Source: Simmondsia chinensis
Taxonomy: Eukaryota > Streptophyta > Magnoliopsida > Caryophyllales > Simmondsiaceae
Assembly: GCA_018398585.1 (NCBI GenBank)
Contig: JAGTTD010000006.1
Span: 6,858,501 to 6,922,500 of the forward strand
Length of the DNA: 64,000 bases
Direction of reading: 5' to 3'
The position numbers and the translations under genes are program-made. This document shows, piece after piece, positions 1-9,499 of the stretch (within the stretch, counting starts at the first letter, position 1; the number at the start of each line of letters is the position of its first letter). The notes beneath the pieces were generated by a model. The model made no database searches. It worked only from the letters and a program-made list of their open reading frames with translations, and was not told the origin of the DNA.

Positions 1-425
1 GTGAATTAAATAACTTCGAAAGGGCTTTAGTATTGTATTGCAATTTTTTTTTTGGCTCTTTGAATTATATTTTATATCATAGGTTGACCATGTTGTATTA
101 AAATCTAATCAAGCTCGTTAATGAGCTCGGCTCGATAATGCAAATGTGCTTGATTAGGCTTCACATAAATAAGGAGCTCGATTGGGCTCGATTACAAAAA
201 AATAGCTCTATTAGCTCGGCTCGTTAACAAGCTCGACTTGGCTCGTTATAGTTAACGAGCCGAGTCGAGCCGAGTATCGAATATAATAGTTCCTTATTGA
301 ACCGAGTTCAAACATAGATTTAAAAGCTCGTTTAAAGCTCGGCTCGAACTCGAACTCGTTAAGGCATATCGAACTCGAGTTCGAACAAGATGGTACTCGG
401 CTCGACTCGGCTCGTTTACACCCCT
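1..425. repeat. GAGCTCG-rich non-autonomous hAT-type element, right part
   Basis: This stretch is packed with variants of GAGCTCGGCTCG and GCTCGTTAA and ends at 425 with CGTTTACACCCCTA. The same terminus closes the elements ending at 4499 and 53150, and the 53150 copy has an 8-bp target duplication typical of hAT transposons. No left terminus (TAGGGGTGTAAA) is visible, so the element probably starts before the window. It has no coding capacity. Seen: shared terminus and motif composition. Inferred: hAT membership. Confidence 0.7.
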
Positions 426-1145
426 AGCGCTAGGCACTGGCAGGGTGCATGGTGCGTGCAACGTGTGCGAAATTGGGATGCCTGTGCAAACTTTGTTTAG
501 GCACGGCCCTCGGTGCTTGCACAGCTGCCCACGTCTGCTCTGGGATACTTGAACACTTGGGAAGCCTTGCACATACGGAAAGTTGCTTGGCACATGCGGG
601 TCATGTGATTTGATAGTTATTGAGCATAAAACTTGGAAACTTGAAGGAAGACCCTTGACCATGAGATTGACCGATGTTCTTGACCAGGATCTTGACCAAG
701 TAACTACTATGAAGTAGAGGGAAGTTGACCTGGCAATTTGGCACATCCTTTGACCTGGTAACTGCTCTCCGTTGGCTTGGAAAACCTGCAGGGCCAGGCT
801 TGGCTGGGATTTGACCTAGTAACTACCAATAAATGGGGTGCCTCTCCCAGGTAGTTACTTGGCTGGCTAGATCATGGAGGAGTGCTGGAGAAATAGGGGT
901 TGTTTTGCCCAAAATTGGCAAATTCAGTTTTGTATCAAAAGAAAAAGATTTGTACATGTTTCTAAGTGAGATTTATGCGGGTTTCCAAAGAGTGCTCAAT
1001 AATAAAATTCGTCCCTTGTGTCCTATGTTCCATGTGTTTATGTTCGTTGATGTTTATTTCCATTGTGTTTGCGTATGTGTTCGGCGGAGTGAATCGTAAC
1101 CTCACTGTCATTGCAGGAAGTCATAAAAATACATGTGACAGTTTT
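426..1145 (+). repeat. LTR-like stretch ending at a primer-binding-like site
   Basis: This non-coding stretch has repeated GACC(T/A)GGTAACTAC phrases and their reverse complement (693 and 849), giving a possible hairpin. It ends near 1141 in TGTGACA, followed at 1146 by TGGTATCAGA, which matches the start of a tRNA-Met primer binding site. That order (LTR, CA end, PBS) suggests the 3' end of an LTR whose internal region was lost or displaced by the hAT element starting at about 1156. No second LTR copy is present, so this is tentative. The open reading frames here look like chance. Confidence 0.3.
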
Positions 1146-1185
1146 TGGTATCAGATAGAGGTGGCCAACGGGGCAGGTTAGATGT

Positions 1186-1276
1186 GTTGGGGGGTAGAAG
1201 CCCCCCAACATTTCACACCTAATGGCTCAAAGAGTCATTCAGGTTAACACCCTGAAGGAGGAAGGCTGCGTACATC

Positions 1277-1314
<38 letters not shown>

Positions 1315-1352
1315 ACCTTGCGTAGGCGGGAGCCCTTGAGGCACTGGGTGTG
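1186..1352 (+). mobile_element. RTE-type LINE/SINE 3' tail with 36-C run, inserted in the hAT element
   Basis: The order AACACCCTGAAGGAGGAAGG, CTGCGTACATC, GCGGGAGCCCTTGAGGCACTGGGT matches the 3' tail of the RTE LINE (6065-6200, minus strand) and of both 5S-headed SINEs. Upstream lies a small inverted repeat (TTGGGGGG and CCCCCCAA). The usual pyrimidine stretch in the middle of the tail has become 36 consecutive C (1278-1313). No TTG-repeat terminus or 5S head is seen, so this is a truncated or diverged copy. Confidence 0.7.
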
Positions 1353-1749
1353 TTCCTTTCCACTAACCATATTTCTTTATTTCACCACACAACAATCTCT
1401 CAAATTCTCTCTTCTCTACTTACATACAATTATTCGCTTTAAATTTCATAAGTTCGAAGTTTCAATTGTGTTATGCTCGTAGAAGCTTGTAGAAGTTCAA
1501 ATTTTAGTTTTTTGCTTTGATAAAACTAGTATCGAAATTTTATTTATTTGTCATTTTTATTTACCTTGCTTGCATTCTCACTTGCATTTTATAATTATAA
1601 ATTAACAATATCATGGCATATAATTCATCTTCATTTGGAGCTAGTTGATGTAGTCCTAGCTTTTCTCGACCGCCTAAAATCTTTAAAGCGTGTAGAGGAG
1701 TTGATGTTAATACCTAGGAACGTACTTTTCTAGAGCCCGGTCTGTTATC

Positions 1750-3180
1750 TCTCTACACAGACACCAGTGATTGGGAACAAAAACTCCTCTACGAACAGGA
1801 TTATCCTAAATTGGGTGGTGCGGGATGTTATGAACCCGAACCCACACCCACCGATGATGAAACTAAAATCCACACCTCTGTGGGCAGTCGTAGACATAAT
1901 ACTAGCGATGTATGGAACTATTGTATACTAGATCGTGAACATGGTAAATTATATTATACATTATGTGATCCTCCAAAAGTTTTCCGTCATCCACTTAATA
2001 GTGGGACTGGAACTTTAAAAAGACACCTACAAAGAAGCCACCTCGAAATGCAAATAAAACCCAACAAACTCTCATGCAGCAAGCGACTGGCGCGCTTGCT
2101 AACTTTAAGTTTATAATTGAAACTAACACACGCTAATTAATGAGATACGTCATCTCGACTGAAATGCAGTTTACCACTGGCGAAGACCCTAGATTCGTAT
2201 GATACTATAAAACCGCGTTGAACCCTGCCGCTCTAAGGATTCCTTGAAACACTTTGAAGCAGGACGACTTTAGATAATTTATAAATATGAAAAATGACCT
2301 TTAAGATATTTTAAAGGCAAACACGAGCATGTTCTCGTTGACATCGGACACATGGAAGTCACAATCTGATGTTCCTTTCATGTGCATAATGGCACATTGG
2401 ATTGATTCTTCCTATGTTATGCAGAAACGAATAATTCATTTTTTTGTACTTGAATATTCTCATAGTGCTTATGTAATCACGGGTGCTATTATGAACGCAT
2501 GCCGTGAGTGGGCAATAGACCAAAAATTTTTCAGTATTACTTTTGATAATGCTACTAATAACGATGCATCTGTTAAACAATTAATTAGGTATCTGAGGCT
2601 CATGTTAGATGAAAAATATTTTCATTTATATTGTATATGTACTGCATTTAATAGTAATGGATGGTTTTTCACTTATAGATGTTTCTCTTATGCTTTAAGA
2701 GAAGTAGCTAAAGCAATTAAGACATTTGGAACTAGGCAAAGCAAATTTAAAGATCTTTGTGAAACACATTTATAAAAAATTTAAATTAGATACATGCAAT
2801 ACATGGTCATTTACGTTGATATTTTAGAAAGAATCATACTATACAAAGATGTCTTATTGAATTTGTACAGTAAAATCCTTCAGATCTAAGTTCTTTTAAT
2901 TCCGAATTTATAGATTGGAATATAATTAATGAAATCTGTAAATTTTTTGTTATTTTTAAAGAGGCTATAACATTTTTTTTTTCTGGATGTTATTATCCAG
3001 CCATTACACAAGCAATATCTGGACTGGTAGATATTGCTGCTTGGATGATAGATAAATTCTCTAACCCTGTGTTGTAGGGCTCTATTTTTTCCATGAGAGA
3101 AAAAAGAAATTAAAATATTATTCTGAATTACCACTGGCATATTGTACTGCCACCATTTTTAATCCACGTTGTAAACTTAT
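1750..3180 (+). pseudogene. hAT transposase (BED zinc finger plus catalytic core), broken
   Basis: The transposase would cut and reinsert hAT elements in the nucleus. Three parts are visible. At 1905-2060 lies a BED-type zinc finger (SDVWNYC, then GTGTLKRHLQRSHLE), with one expected cysteine apparently missing. At 2120-2330 a linker resembling FTTGEDPRFV and ALNPAALRIP is broken by several stops. At 2329-2775 a 148-codon open stretch carries core motifs SLTSDTWKS, AHWID and FSITFDNATNNDAS, typical of plant RICESLEEPER/DAYSLEEPER-like hAT transposases. A further core piece (SGCYYPAITQ, YCTATIFNPRCK) follows to 3180. The C-terminal dimerisation domain is absent. In-frame stops and shifts mean it cannot make an active enzyme. 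Family assignment is confident; the exact subfamily is inferred. Confidence 0.88.
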
Positions 3181-3244
3181 GGGTTTGCAACTGTGATCTG
3201 ATCTTCATTAGCACTCTATGGCAAGAGCTCTTCTCTTGCCTCAA

Positions 3245-3440
3245 CACTCAGTTGAATCTTTCCTCTTCTTATCATTCAACAATCTGATGGTCAGATGGAG
3301 GTGCTCAATAGATGCCTTGGAACATATTTACGCTGTATAGCTGGCGAGTGTCCTTGCAATTGGCGACGCTGGCTTCCGTTAGCCTAGTGATGGTATAACA
3401 CCACATTCCATTCTGCCGCTCAGGATAGTCCGTATGAGAA
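3245..3440 (+). pseudogene. Ty3/gypsy integrase fragment
   Basis: Translation from about 3274 reads QSDGQMEVLNRCLGTYLR, then CNWRRWLPLA, two stops, WYNTTFHSAAQDSPYE. This is the conserved region around the third catalytic residue (E) of gypsy integrases (HPQSDGQTEVxNR, then WYNTxxHSxxxxxPxE). A one-base shift separates it from the preceding YH codons. No flanking reverse transcriptase or LTR is recognisable, so it is an isolated scrap. It lies directly after the hAT transposase remnant and probably marks the event that removed the hAT 3' end. Confidence 0.85.
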
Positions 3441-3796
3441 TTGAAAAGATGAGTCAAAGAATTAGGTAGGCGTGGGGCTAACAGTTACTCCAGTCATTAA
3501 AAAATCAAAATTAAAATGAAAACAAGTACCAATTTGCAATTCATGCAGTGGGTGGAAGAGATTAGGGAAGGATATGGGAAAGAATGCGATGGAAATGGGA
3601 TTTTAATGCTTATCAAGAATGGTGGTTGGACTGGGAACGTTGAAGAGTACAGCCACATATGAGGGGTTTTGAGTGAGAGAGTGGGAGGGAAATGGCCCCC
3701 ACGCTTGAGCGTGCTCACTGCTTAGAACAAATGGTGTAGAAGATCCAGACCTTCGATCAACGACTCTGGTTCGAAATTGGTTAGGTCTCATTCGTG
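3441..3796. other. Unassigned stretch, no gene recognised
   Basis: No coding region, RNA gene or terminal repeat was recognised. It may be continuing decayed gypsy sequence, but the translation shows no family motif. Confidence 0.4.
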
Positions 3797-4499
3797 TTCA
3801 TTATGAGGGCTCGATATGTGAGAATGTAAGTTAGTGAAGCATACCCAATAGGGTTGGTGAGGCGTATATTTATAGTAAAGAGTACATGAATAATTACAGA
3901 ATATTGTAGGAATAATATTAGAATAATATTAGGATAATATCAGAATAAAATCAATGGAATATATCCTAATACGATAGCTTATCAAGGCGAATTCTAGTAG
4001 GCTCGATATGCTTAATAAGCCAAGTTCAAACTAGGGATGCTCAGCTTGTTAATGCCCGCGAACAGTTTGATAAGAGTTTGTTAAGGGGCTCAATAAGAGC
4101 ACATAGACAGTTGATATTAGTTTGAAAGTGGTTTGATAATGGCTCGATAGTTACTTGAAAACCTTGGCTTGGTTTTAAGCTCGACTCGACTTGATAATGA
4201 GCTCGACTCGGCTTGATAAAAGCTCATTGACGACTGAGATTGGTTTGAAAGTGATTCGACAATTGCTCGATAGTAACTTGAAAAGCACGACTCGATAGCG
4301 AACTTGACTCAATAGCAAGCTGAGCTTGGTTTTAGGAATGATTGGCTCGATAAGCCTGACGATCCAAGTATCTAACACACAAAAATCTTATTGAAACCAA
4401 GCTCGAACAAGGATCGGAAAATCTGGATAAGTCTTATCGAGCTTGAGCTCAAGCTCGAACAAGGGGGTGTCGGCTCGACTCAACTCGTTTGCACCCCTA
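3797..4499. repeat. GAGCTCG-rich hAT-type element, second copy (disrupted)
   Basis: The start (TTCATTATGAGGGCTCGAT, about 3799) and the body (CGCGAACAGTTTGATAAGAG, GTTGATATTAGTTTGAAAG, GGCTCGATAGT) align with the complete copy at 52585-53150. The right end is CGTTTGCACCCCTA at 4499. The left terminus is degraded. About 170 bp of unrelated AT-rich DNA (about 3820-3990, with GAATAATATTAG repeats) lies inside, possibly a later insertion. No duplication could be matched to the 3' flank (AACCTATC). Confidence 0.7.
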
Positions 4500-4659
4500 A
4501 ACCTATCTGCGGATGGAGCTAGCGAAATCTGACACTACATGGTAACAATATATATTTAGGTAAAGAAAGAGTTAAGAGGCTTATTGACAAATAGACCTAT
4601 TTTAATTATTCGTCTACAATAATCATATTTTATTCGTTATTGAGATGCTCAAAACTTCT

Positions 4660-5015
4660 AGTATTTCTATCCTCCATAACACCTCTAGCTGCCACTCTAT
4701 TGCCTTCCTGAAGACGTGAGTTACTCGCCAACAATTACATTATTCTAGCAATGACCAAATAACTTCTATAATCGGCTTTATTTGCCAAGGACAAGAATAT
4801 TCTTTACAAATAAACTTTATGATCACTAGGTTATCACCTTTCACATGCATTCGCCTAAAACCTTTGTTGATGCAATGCCAAACTCCGTCTCGAGGCGCCA
4901 AAGCCTCAGCCACCAACAACGAGGCATATCGTAGGTATTTCCACTCATAATCAATCAATTTGCTGGTGTTATTTCGGATAACATCAAAGTTCAGTTTAAT
5001 TCATCGGTTTTATTG
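4660..5015 (-). pseudogene. LINE-type RNase H domain fragment
   Basis: On the minus strand the frame reads NFDVIRNNTSKLIDYEWKYL, ASLLVAEALAPRDGVWHCIN, GFRRMHVKGDNLVIIKFI, CPWQIKPIIE, then WRVTHVFRKA. This is the plant reverse-transcriptase-like RNase H fold (RVT_3) found at the C-terminus of plant L1 LINEs. AEALA..D.. carries the catalytic Glu, and V.GDN the Asp. Nothing upstream (no RT) is present, so this is a 5'-truncated LINE end or a captured domain. A related remnant lies at 44166-44540 on the plus strand. Confidence 0.75.
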
Positions 5016-5041
5016 TTTTGCCCATTTGGTCATTTTTCTCT

Positions 5042-5449
5042 GGATAATGCAATATGAGCATTTATATATATATAAGGTCCCTTTTCTTATTGTATCAATT
5101 TAGTCCTCATACTTTTAATTGTGCCAATTTAGTTCCTATACTATTTGAATTGTGTTAATTTAGTCCAACTATCAAATTCGAGTTAAGTTAGTAATGCAAT
5201 TTTTAATGGTACGATTATGATAGATGCAAGTAGTCCACCAGAAATTCACATATTGACTCAATTTATAGCCAAATTATTAAAAATTTCATCAATAACTTAA
5301 CATAAATTTTACTCTATGGACCAAATTGACACAATTCAAATAGTAGAGAGACTAAATTGAAGCAATTAAAAGTACAAGGACTAAATTGACATAACGAGCT
5401 AAGTACATGGGCCTTTGACATACATATATATATATATATGTATTATCCC
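5042..5449. repeat. Mutator-like foldback MITE, copy 1
   Basis: The two halves are inverted copies over about 95 bp: AAGGTCCC, ATCAATTTAGTCCTCATACT, TTTAATTGTGCCAATTTAG on the left, and their reverse complement (GACTAAATTGAAGCAATTAA, AGGACTAAATTGACATAA) on the right. The outermost part has AT-dinucleotide expansions. It shares these arms with the copy at 5714-16296, which has a 9-bp duplication. It has no coding capacity. A TSD for this copy could not be matched. Confidence 0.75.
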
Positions 5450-5468
5450 TAATATTAATGGTGATGTG

Positions 5469-5672
5469 TATTATTGACGTGTTTGTAAGTTAATAAAATA
5501 ACATTTAATAGAAAAGTGTCACTAGTATACTTAAATGGGTAACCTGCGGCTACCCATTTAATACTTGGGTTGGGCAAGGATAGAAAGTCTCTTACCCACT
5601 TGTAATGGGTTGGGTTTAGGTTGAGCCCATTTTTTAAACCACATGCATGAGACGTCACATTTGCCATTCCTA
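5469..5672. repeat. Possible hAT-type MITE fragment
   Basis: TAAATGGGTAACCTGCGGCT, TACCCATTTAATACTTGGGT and the closing TTTGCCATTCCTA (reverse complement TAGGAATGGCAAA) resemble ends of hAT elements of the TAGGGATGGCAAATGGG type. The left terminus and duplication are not seen. The assignment rests on end similarity alone. Confidence 0.35.
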
Positions 5673-6064
5673 CCTACGGGCAAAGATTAGTTGTTTTTAT
5701 CAACTATATTATAGGGGTTATTTACAACCAAAGGTCCGTATACTTTGTTCATTATGTTAATCTAGTCCTTGTACTTTTAATTGTGTGACTTTAGTTAATG
5801 TATAATTGATATTATGTCAATTTCATCTTTAAGATAAAATTTATGTTAAGTTCTTAATTAAACTCTTTATGGTTTAGCAATAAATTTGGTTAAATTGATT
5901 TAATAGGTGGATTTGTAGTTTACTGCTTGAATCTAACATGAATTGCCGTTAAAAATTAGATCAATAACTTAACTTGAATTTAAACAAAGAAAAAATTAAC
6001 ACAATATAAATTATAGAGGGATTAAATTGACACAATTAGAAAAGTATAAGGACTAAATTGATAT

Positions 6065-6200
6065 AACAACAACAGTCCAAGTGCCACAAGGGTTCCCGCA
6101 TACACAAGGTCTGGAGGAGGGGTGGATGTATGCAGTCTTCCCCCTTTAGGGTGCTACCTTGAAGGAAGACTATTTTTGAGGGCCCCCAACCTGAGAAGTA
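6065..6200 (-). repeat. RTE LINE 3' tail, shared with SINEs in this window
   Basis: On the minus strand it reads GGTTGGGGGCCCTC, ACTGCATACATCC, AGACCTTGTGTATGCGGGAA, CCCTTGTGGCACTT, then GTTGTTGTTA. The same order of blocks forms the 3' half of both 5S-headed SINEs (22353-22486 and 51515-51644) and the fragments at 1186-1352 and 21722-21846. In RTE-type elements the 3' end is the reverse-transcriptase recognition site, so sharing it explains how the SINEs could move. Function is inferred; the shared sequence is seen. Confidence 0.85.
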
Positions 6201-6439
6201 TGTCATCAAGGAAGCATAGATCCTGTAAGCATGAAAGCAACATGGTATTAGAGCAATACATAGCACAAGCCAAGCAATACGAAGCAAAACTTAAAGGAAG
6301 GTACTGCTGGCAAGTAGTCAGCATGTACGTAAGTGCTCAAGTGCACCAATAAATAGATAAATGCTCCAATACATGCACCAAAGAGGGAGACAAGACACCT
6401 AAAAACATTAATGCAAGCAATAAAAGATGCACTATCCTA

Positions 6440-8849
6440 AGCCACTACATCGAGTATCCCTATACTAGCCCTCCTCCGAGCTCTATCTAAGGCCATTTCC
6501 TCCTGTAGATTTAGGTGGGTGAGGTCCTATCGGATCGTCTCCATCCTTCTCTTCTTTGGCCTGCCTCTCCCTTTCCTCCCTAGCGTAGTATGGGGCTGTT
6601 TGCATCTCCCGACTAGCGCAGTGGTTGGTCTCCTTCTAACATGGCTGAACCGCCTCAAACGTTGCTCCCTTAATTTATTCTCAATCGATGCAATGACCAA
6701 TTTAGCTCTTATGACGTCATTCCTAATCCTATCCTTCTTTGTATATCCGCACATCCATTGCAGCATCCTCATCTCTGCCACCTTCATCTTCTGTGTATGA
6801 TGTTGTTTCATTAGCCAACACTCTGCCCCCATAAGACATAGCTGGTCTCACTATCGTCTTGTAGTGTTTCGCCTTTAGCTTTAATGGGAATCTTCTGTCG
6901 CAAAGTACCGGGGAAGCCATCTTCCATTTATGCTAGCCTACTTTAATCCAGTTGTTGACATTCTCATCCACTTCACATTGTGCTAAATCATAGAACGCAA
7001 GTATCTGAAACTCTCTTTTCTTTGTATGGTCTTAGATCGTATCTTGACGTCTACTATGCTAGGCGTGGGGATCGAACTTAAGTTCCATGTACTTGGTCTT
7101 GGATCTACTATTCATAAGCCCTTTGATTCCAATGCCCTTCTTCACAGTTCCAACTTTCGTTTACCTCTTCTTGGGACACTCACTAAAACTATGTCATTTG
7201 CAAAAAGCATGCACTAAGGCACATCTCCTTGGATGTGCCTAGTGAGCTCGTCCATAACTAGTATGAACAGAAAGGGACTCAAGGCAGATCCTTGATGTAC
7301 CCTGACTGTTATTGGAAAAGCTTCTGTCTCTCCTTCCACTGTACACACATTAGTTTGCGAATCGTCATACATGTCTCTAATGGCTTGGATATAAGGCACT
7401 GGAATGCCTTTTTGATCCAACACCCTCCATAGTACTCCCCTTGGCATTCTATCATACGCCTTCTCCAAATTGATGAAAACCTTGTGGATATCCTTTTGTC
7501 TCTCCCTGTATCGCTCTATCGTCCGCCTTAGGAGGCGGATGGCTTCTTTTGTTGATCTCTCGGGCATAAATCCGAATTGGATCTCATACACCTCTGTCTG
7601 TTGCCGTAACCTCCTCACCATGATCCGCTTCCACAGTTTCAAAGTGTGGCACATTAGTTTAATACCCCGATAGTTGGCACAACTCTGGATGTCGCCTTTG
7701 TTTTTATAGATCGAGATCAATATGCTCCTCCTCCATTCGTTAGGCATGTTTTTCCCTAGAAGAAATTGGTTAAATAATTTAGTCAGCCAACTGATGCCCT
7801 TCTGTCCAAGGCATTTTCATGCTTCTATGGGTATTCCTTCTGGGCCAATTGCTTTACTCCTTCCCATATGTTTTAGGGCTTCCTTGACTACATCGGGTGT
7901 AATCCACCTGCAATACCAGTGGTTCTAGCACTCTGCAGTTGTTTAGAGATCATTTAGGGATATCTCAGTATCCCTCTGATCGTTGAACAGATCGTGGAAG
8001 TAGGCTCTCCATCTAACTTTAATTTGTTGCCCGTCCATGAGCACCTGTCCATCTTCCCCTCTTATGCACTTAACTTGGTCCATGTCCCTCGTCTTCCTTT
8101 CTTTTGCTTTGGTGATTTTATATATATCCCTGGCCCCCTCCTCCATATCCAGCCTTCTGTAGAAATCATCATAGGCTCTTGATTGCGCTTCCCTGACTGC
8201 CCTCCTTGCTTCTTACTTAGCTTGCTGATACTGATGTCACTTCTCCTCATCGCCACTACTGTCTCATTTCTTGAAACAGTCTCTGTTGGCCTTAATCTTC
8301 TCTTGGACCTCTTCACACCACCACCAAGACTCTCTGTTTTTTGGTGCCCTGCCTTTTGACACGCTCAGAACATTGCGTGCCAGTCCTCCAATCTTCTGTA
8401 CTAGTTGGTTCCACATTTGGTTTGTATCTCCCTCCGAATTCCACTGGAGCTCCAACTTTCCTCTTTGTGTGAAGACTTTATACTTCTCACCCTTCAAATC
8501 CCTCCAGAGAGTATATGTGTGCACATGTCTCCTTGTTCTTTTGGCCCTCTTCTTGGTCTTGACATCAGTACACAACACCTTATGTTGTGTGGAAAGGTCT
8601 TTCCCTAGGATAACCTTACAATCCCTGCAGTCTCCTTGTACTCTTCTCCTTAATAGGATGTAATCAATCTGGGTCCTTGTCCCACCGCTTTGATACGTAA
8701 TGATATGCTCATCACGCTTTTTGAAGAAGGTGTTCGCAATTGTTAGCTCGTAAGTGACTGCAAAGTCTAGGAGCACTTTGCCTTCAGCATTCCTAGTTCT
8801 AAACCCAAATCCTCCATGGTATGATGCATAGCCATCATTGGTTGTGCCA
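6440..8849 (-). pseudogene. RTE LINE endonuclease C-terminal half, reverse transcriptase and C-terminal region
   Basis: From 8849 downward: GTTNDGYASYHGGFGFRTRN and IDYILLRRR (rest of the endonuclease), a linker (ARDIYKITKAKERKTRDMDQ), then RT motifs RRSILISIYKNKGDIQSCAN, YRGIKLM, IQFGFMPERSTKEAI, VHQGSALSPFLF, and a C-terminal part to about 6440. Two catalytic positions are mutated. Motif A reads FINLEKAYD where plant RTE elements have FIDLEKAYD, and motif C reads FAND where FADD is expected. A stop precedes motif C (GDVP, stop, CMLFAND), and frame changes occur near 7750 and 6830. It cannot work as an enzyme. The GRGRPKKR stretch near 6545 is typical of the C-terminal end of plant RTE ORFs. 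Confidence 0.9.
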
Positions 8850-8854
8850 ACATG

Positions 8855-9470
8855 TGTCACGATCCTAAGTCCGTGACCTAAAATTCAAAGACCGGGGCGA
8901 TCAATGAATATAGGGTTTGGGAATTTTAGAGTTAAGATGAGAGAAAGAAGGTGAAAATTAGATGAGAGATAGAGATAGAGTTAAGATGAGAAAAAAGAAG
9001 AGTTTAGTTGATATTTGTTTTGGATGATCAATTACAAGTATAAGCCTCCTTATTTATACGACTTACACCAATTCAAATTCAAATGAAAAAGGTGGGAAAT
9101 AACTGCCACAAGAAAAGGCGGGAAGGGGAAAGGGGGAGCGTGTTAGTTATAACCGCCCTAGAGAGTTCTAGATTCTTCTACTACAATTCTTTATTCACGT
9201 GGCCTAATTAATTGAATTAATATCCAATTTATATTTATTACTATCGGGTGTTAGTCCAATTAAGTATGGGCCAATACAAGTATATTAATGGGCCATGACA
9301 ATGTCTTGACACAGGCTGGCGTGTACCAGGAGCCGGACCCAAGGCAAAGTCATGACAATCCACTGGTAGCGAACTGGGCCGGACCTTGACATCCCTCTGG
9401 GCCGGACCTTGACAAACCTCTGGCGCGAACTAGTGCGGACCCGACAACGAGCTAGTGCGGACTCGTGACA
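8855..9470 (-). repeat. Chromovirus LTR (3' LTR of the minus-strand element)
   Basis: 616 bp bounded by TGTCAC and GTGACA. Compared with the 14200-14836 copy it lacks a short internal block near its right end and has scattered substitutions. The purine-rich tract adjoining it (GGGGGCGGCAC on the minus strand, about 9471-9482) is the probable plus-strand primer. Confidence 0.92.
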
Positions 9471-9499
9471 GTGCCGCCCCCATAAAACGATCCTTGTCC

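Larger units (their letters stand above)
1156..3190 (+). mobile_element. hAT-superfamily DNA transposon remnant
   Basis: A decayed autonomous hAT element. It seems to begin at 1156 with TAGAGGTGGCCAACGGGG, which resembles hAT terminal repeats, and carries transposase remnants from about 1750 to 3180. The matching right terminus was not found: the sequence passes into a gypsy integrase scrap after 3190, so the 3' end is lost. An RTE-type tail with a 36-C run is inserted near the 5' end. The coding remnant is certain; the left boundary is an inference. Confidence 0.7.

Noticed and set aside
833..1181. Two overlapping small plus-strand frames
   Set aside because: No recognisable domain; they lie in an LTR-like non-coding stretch.
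1222..1482. Poly-proline protein frame
   Set aside because: Created by the 36-C run inside a retroposon tail.
8271..8663. Plus-strand 130-codon frame
   Set aside because: Antisense to the RTE endonuclease and linker.
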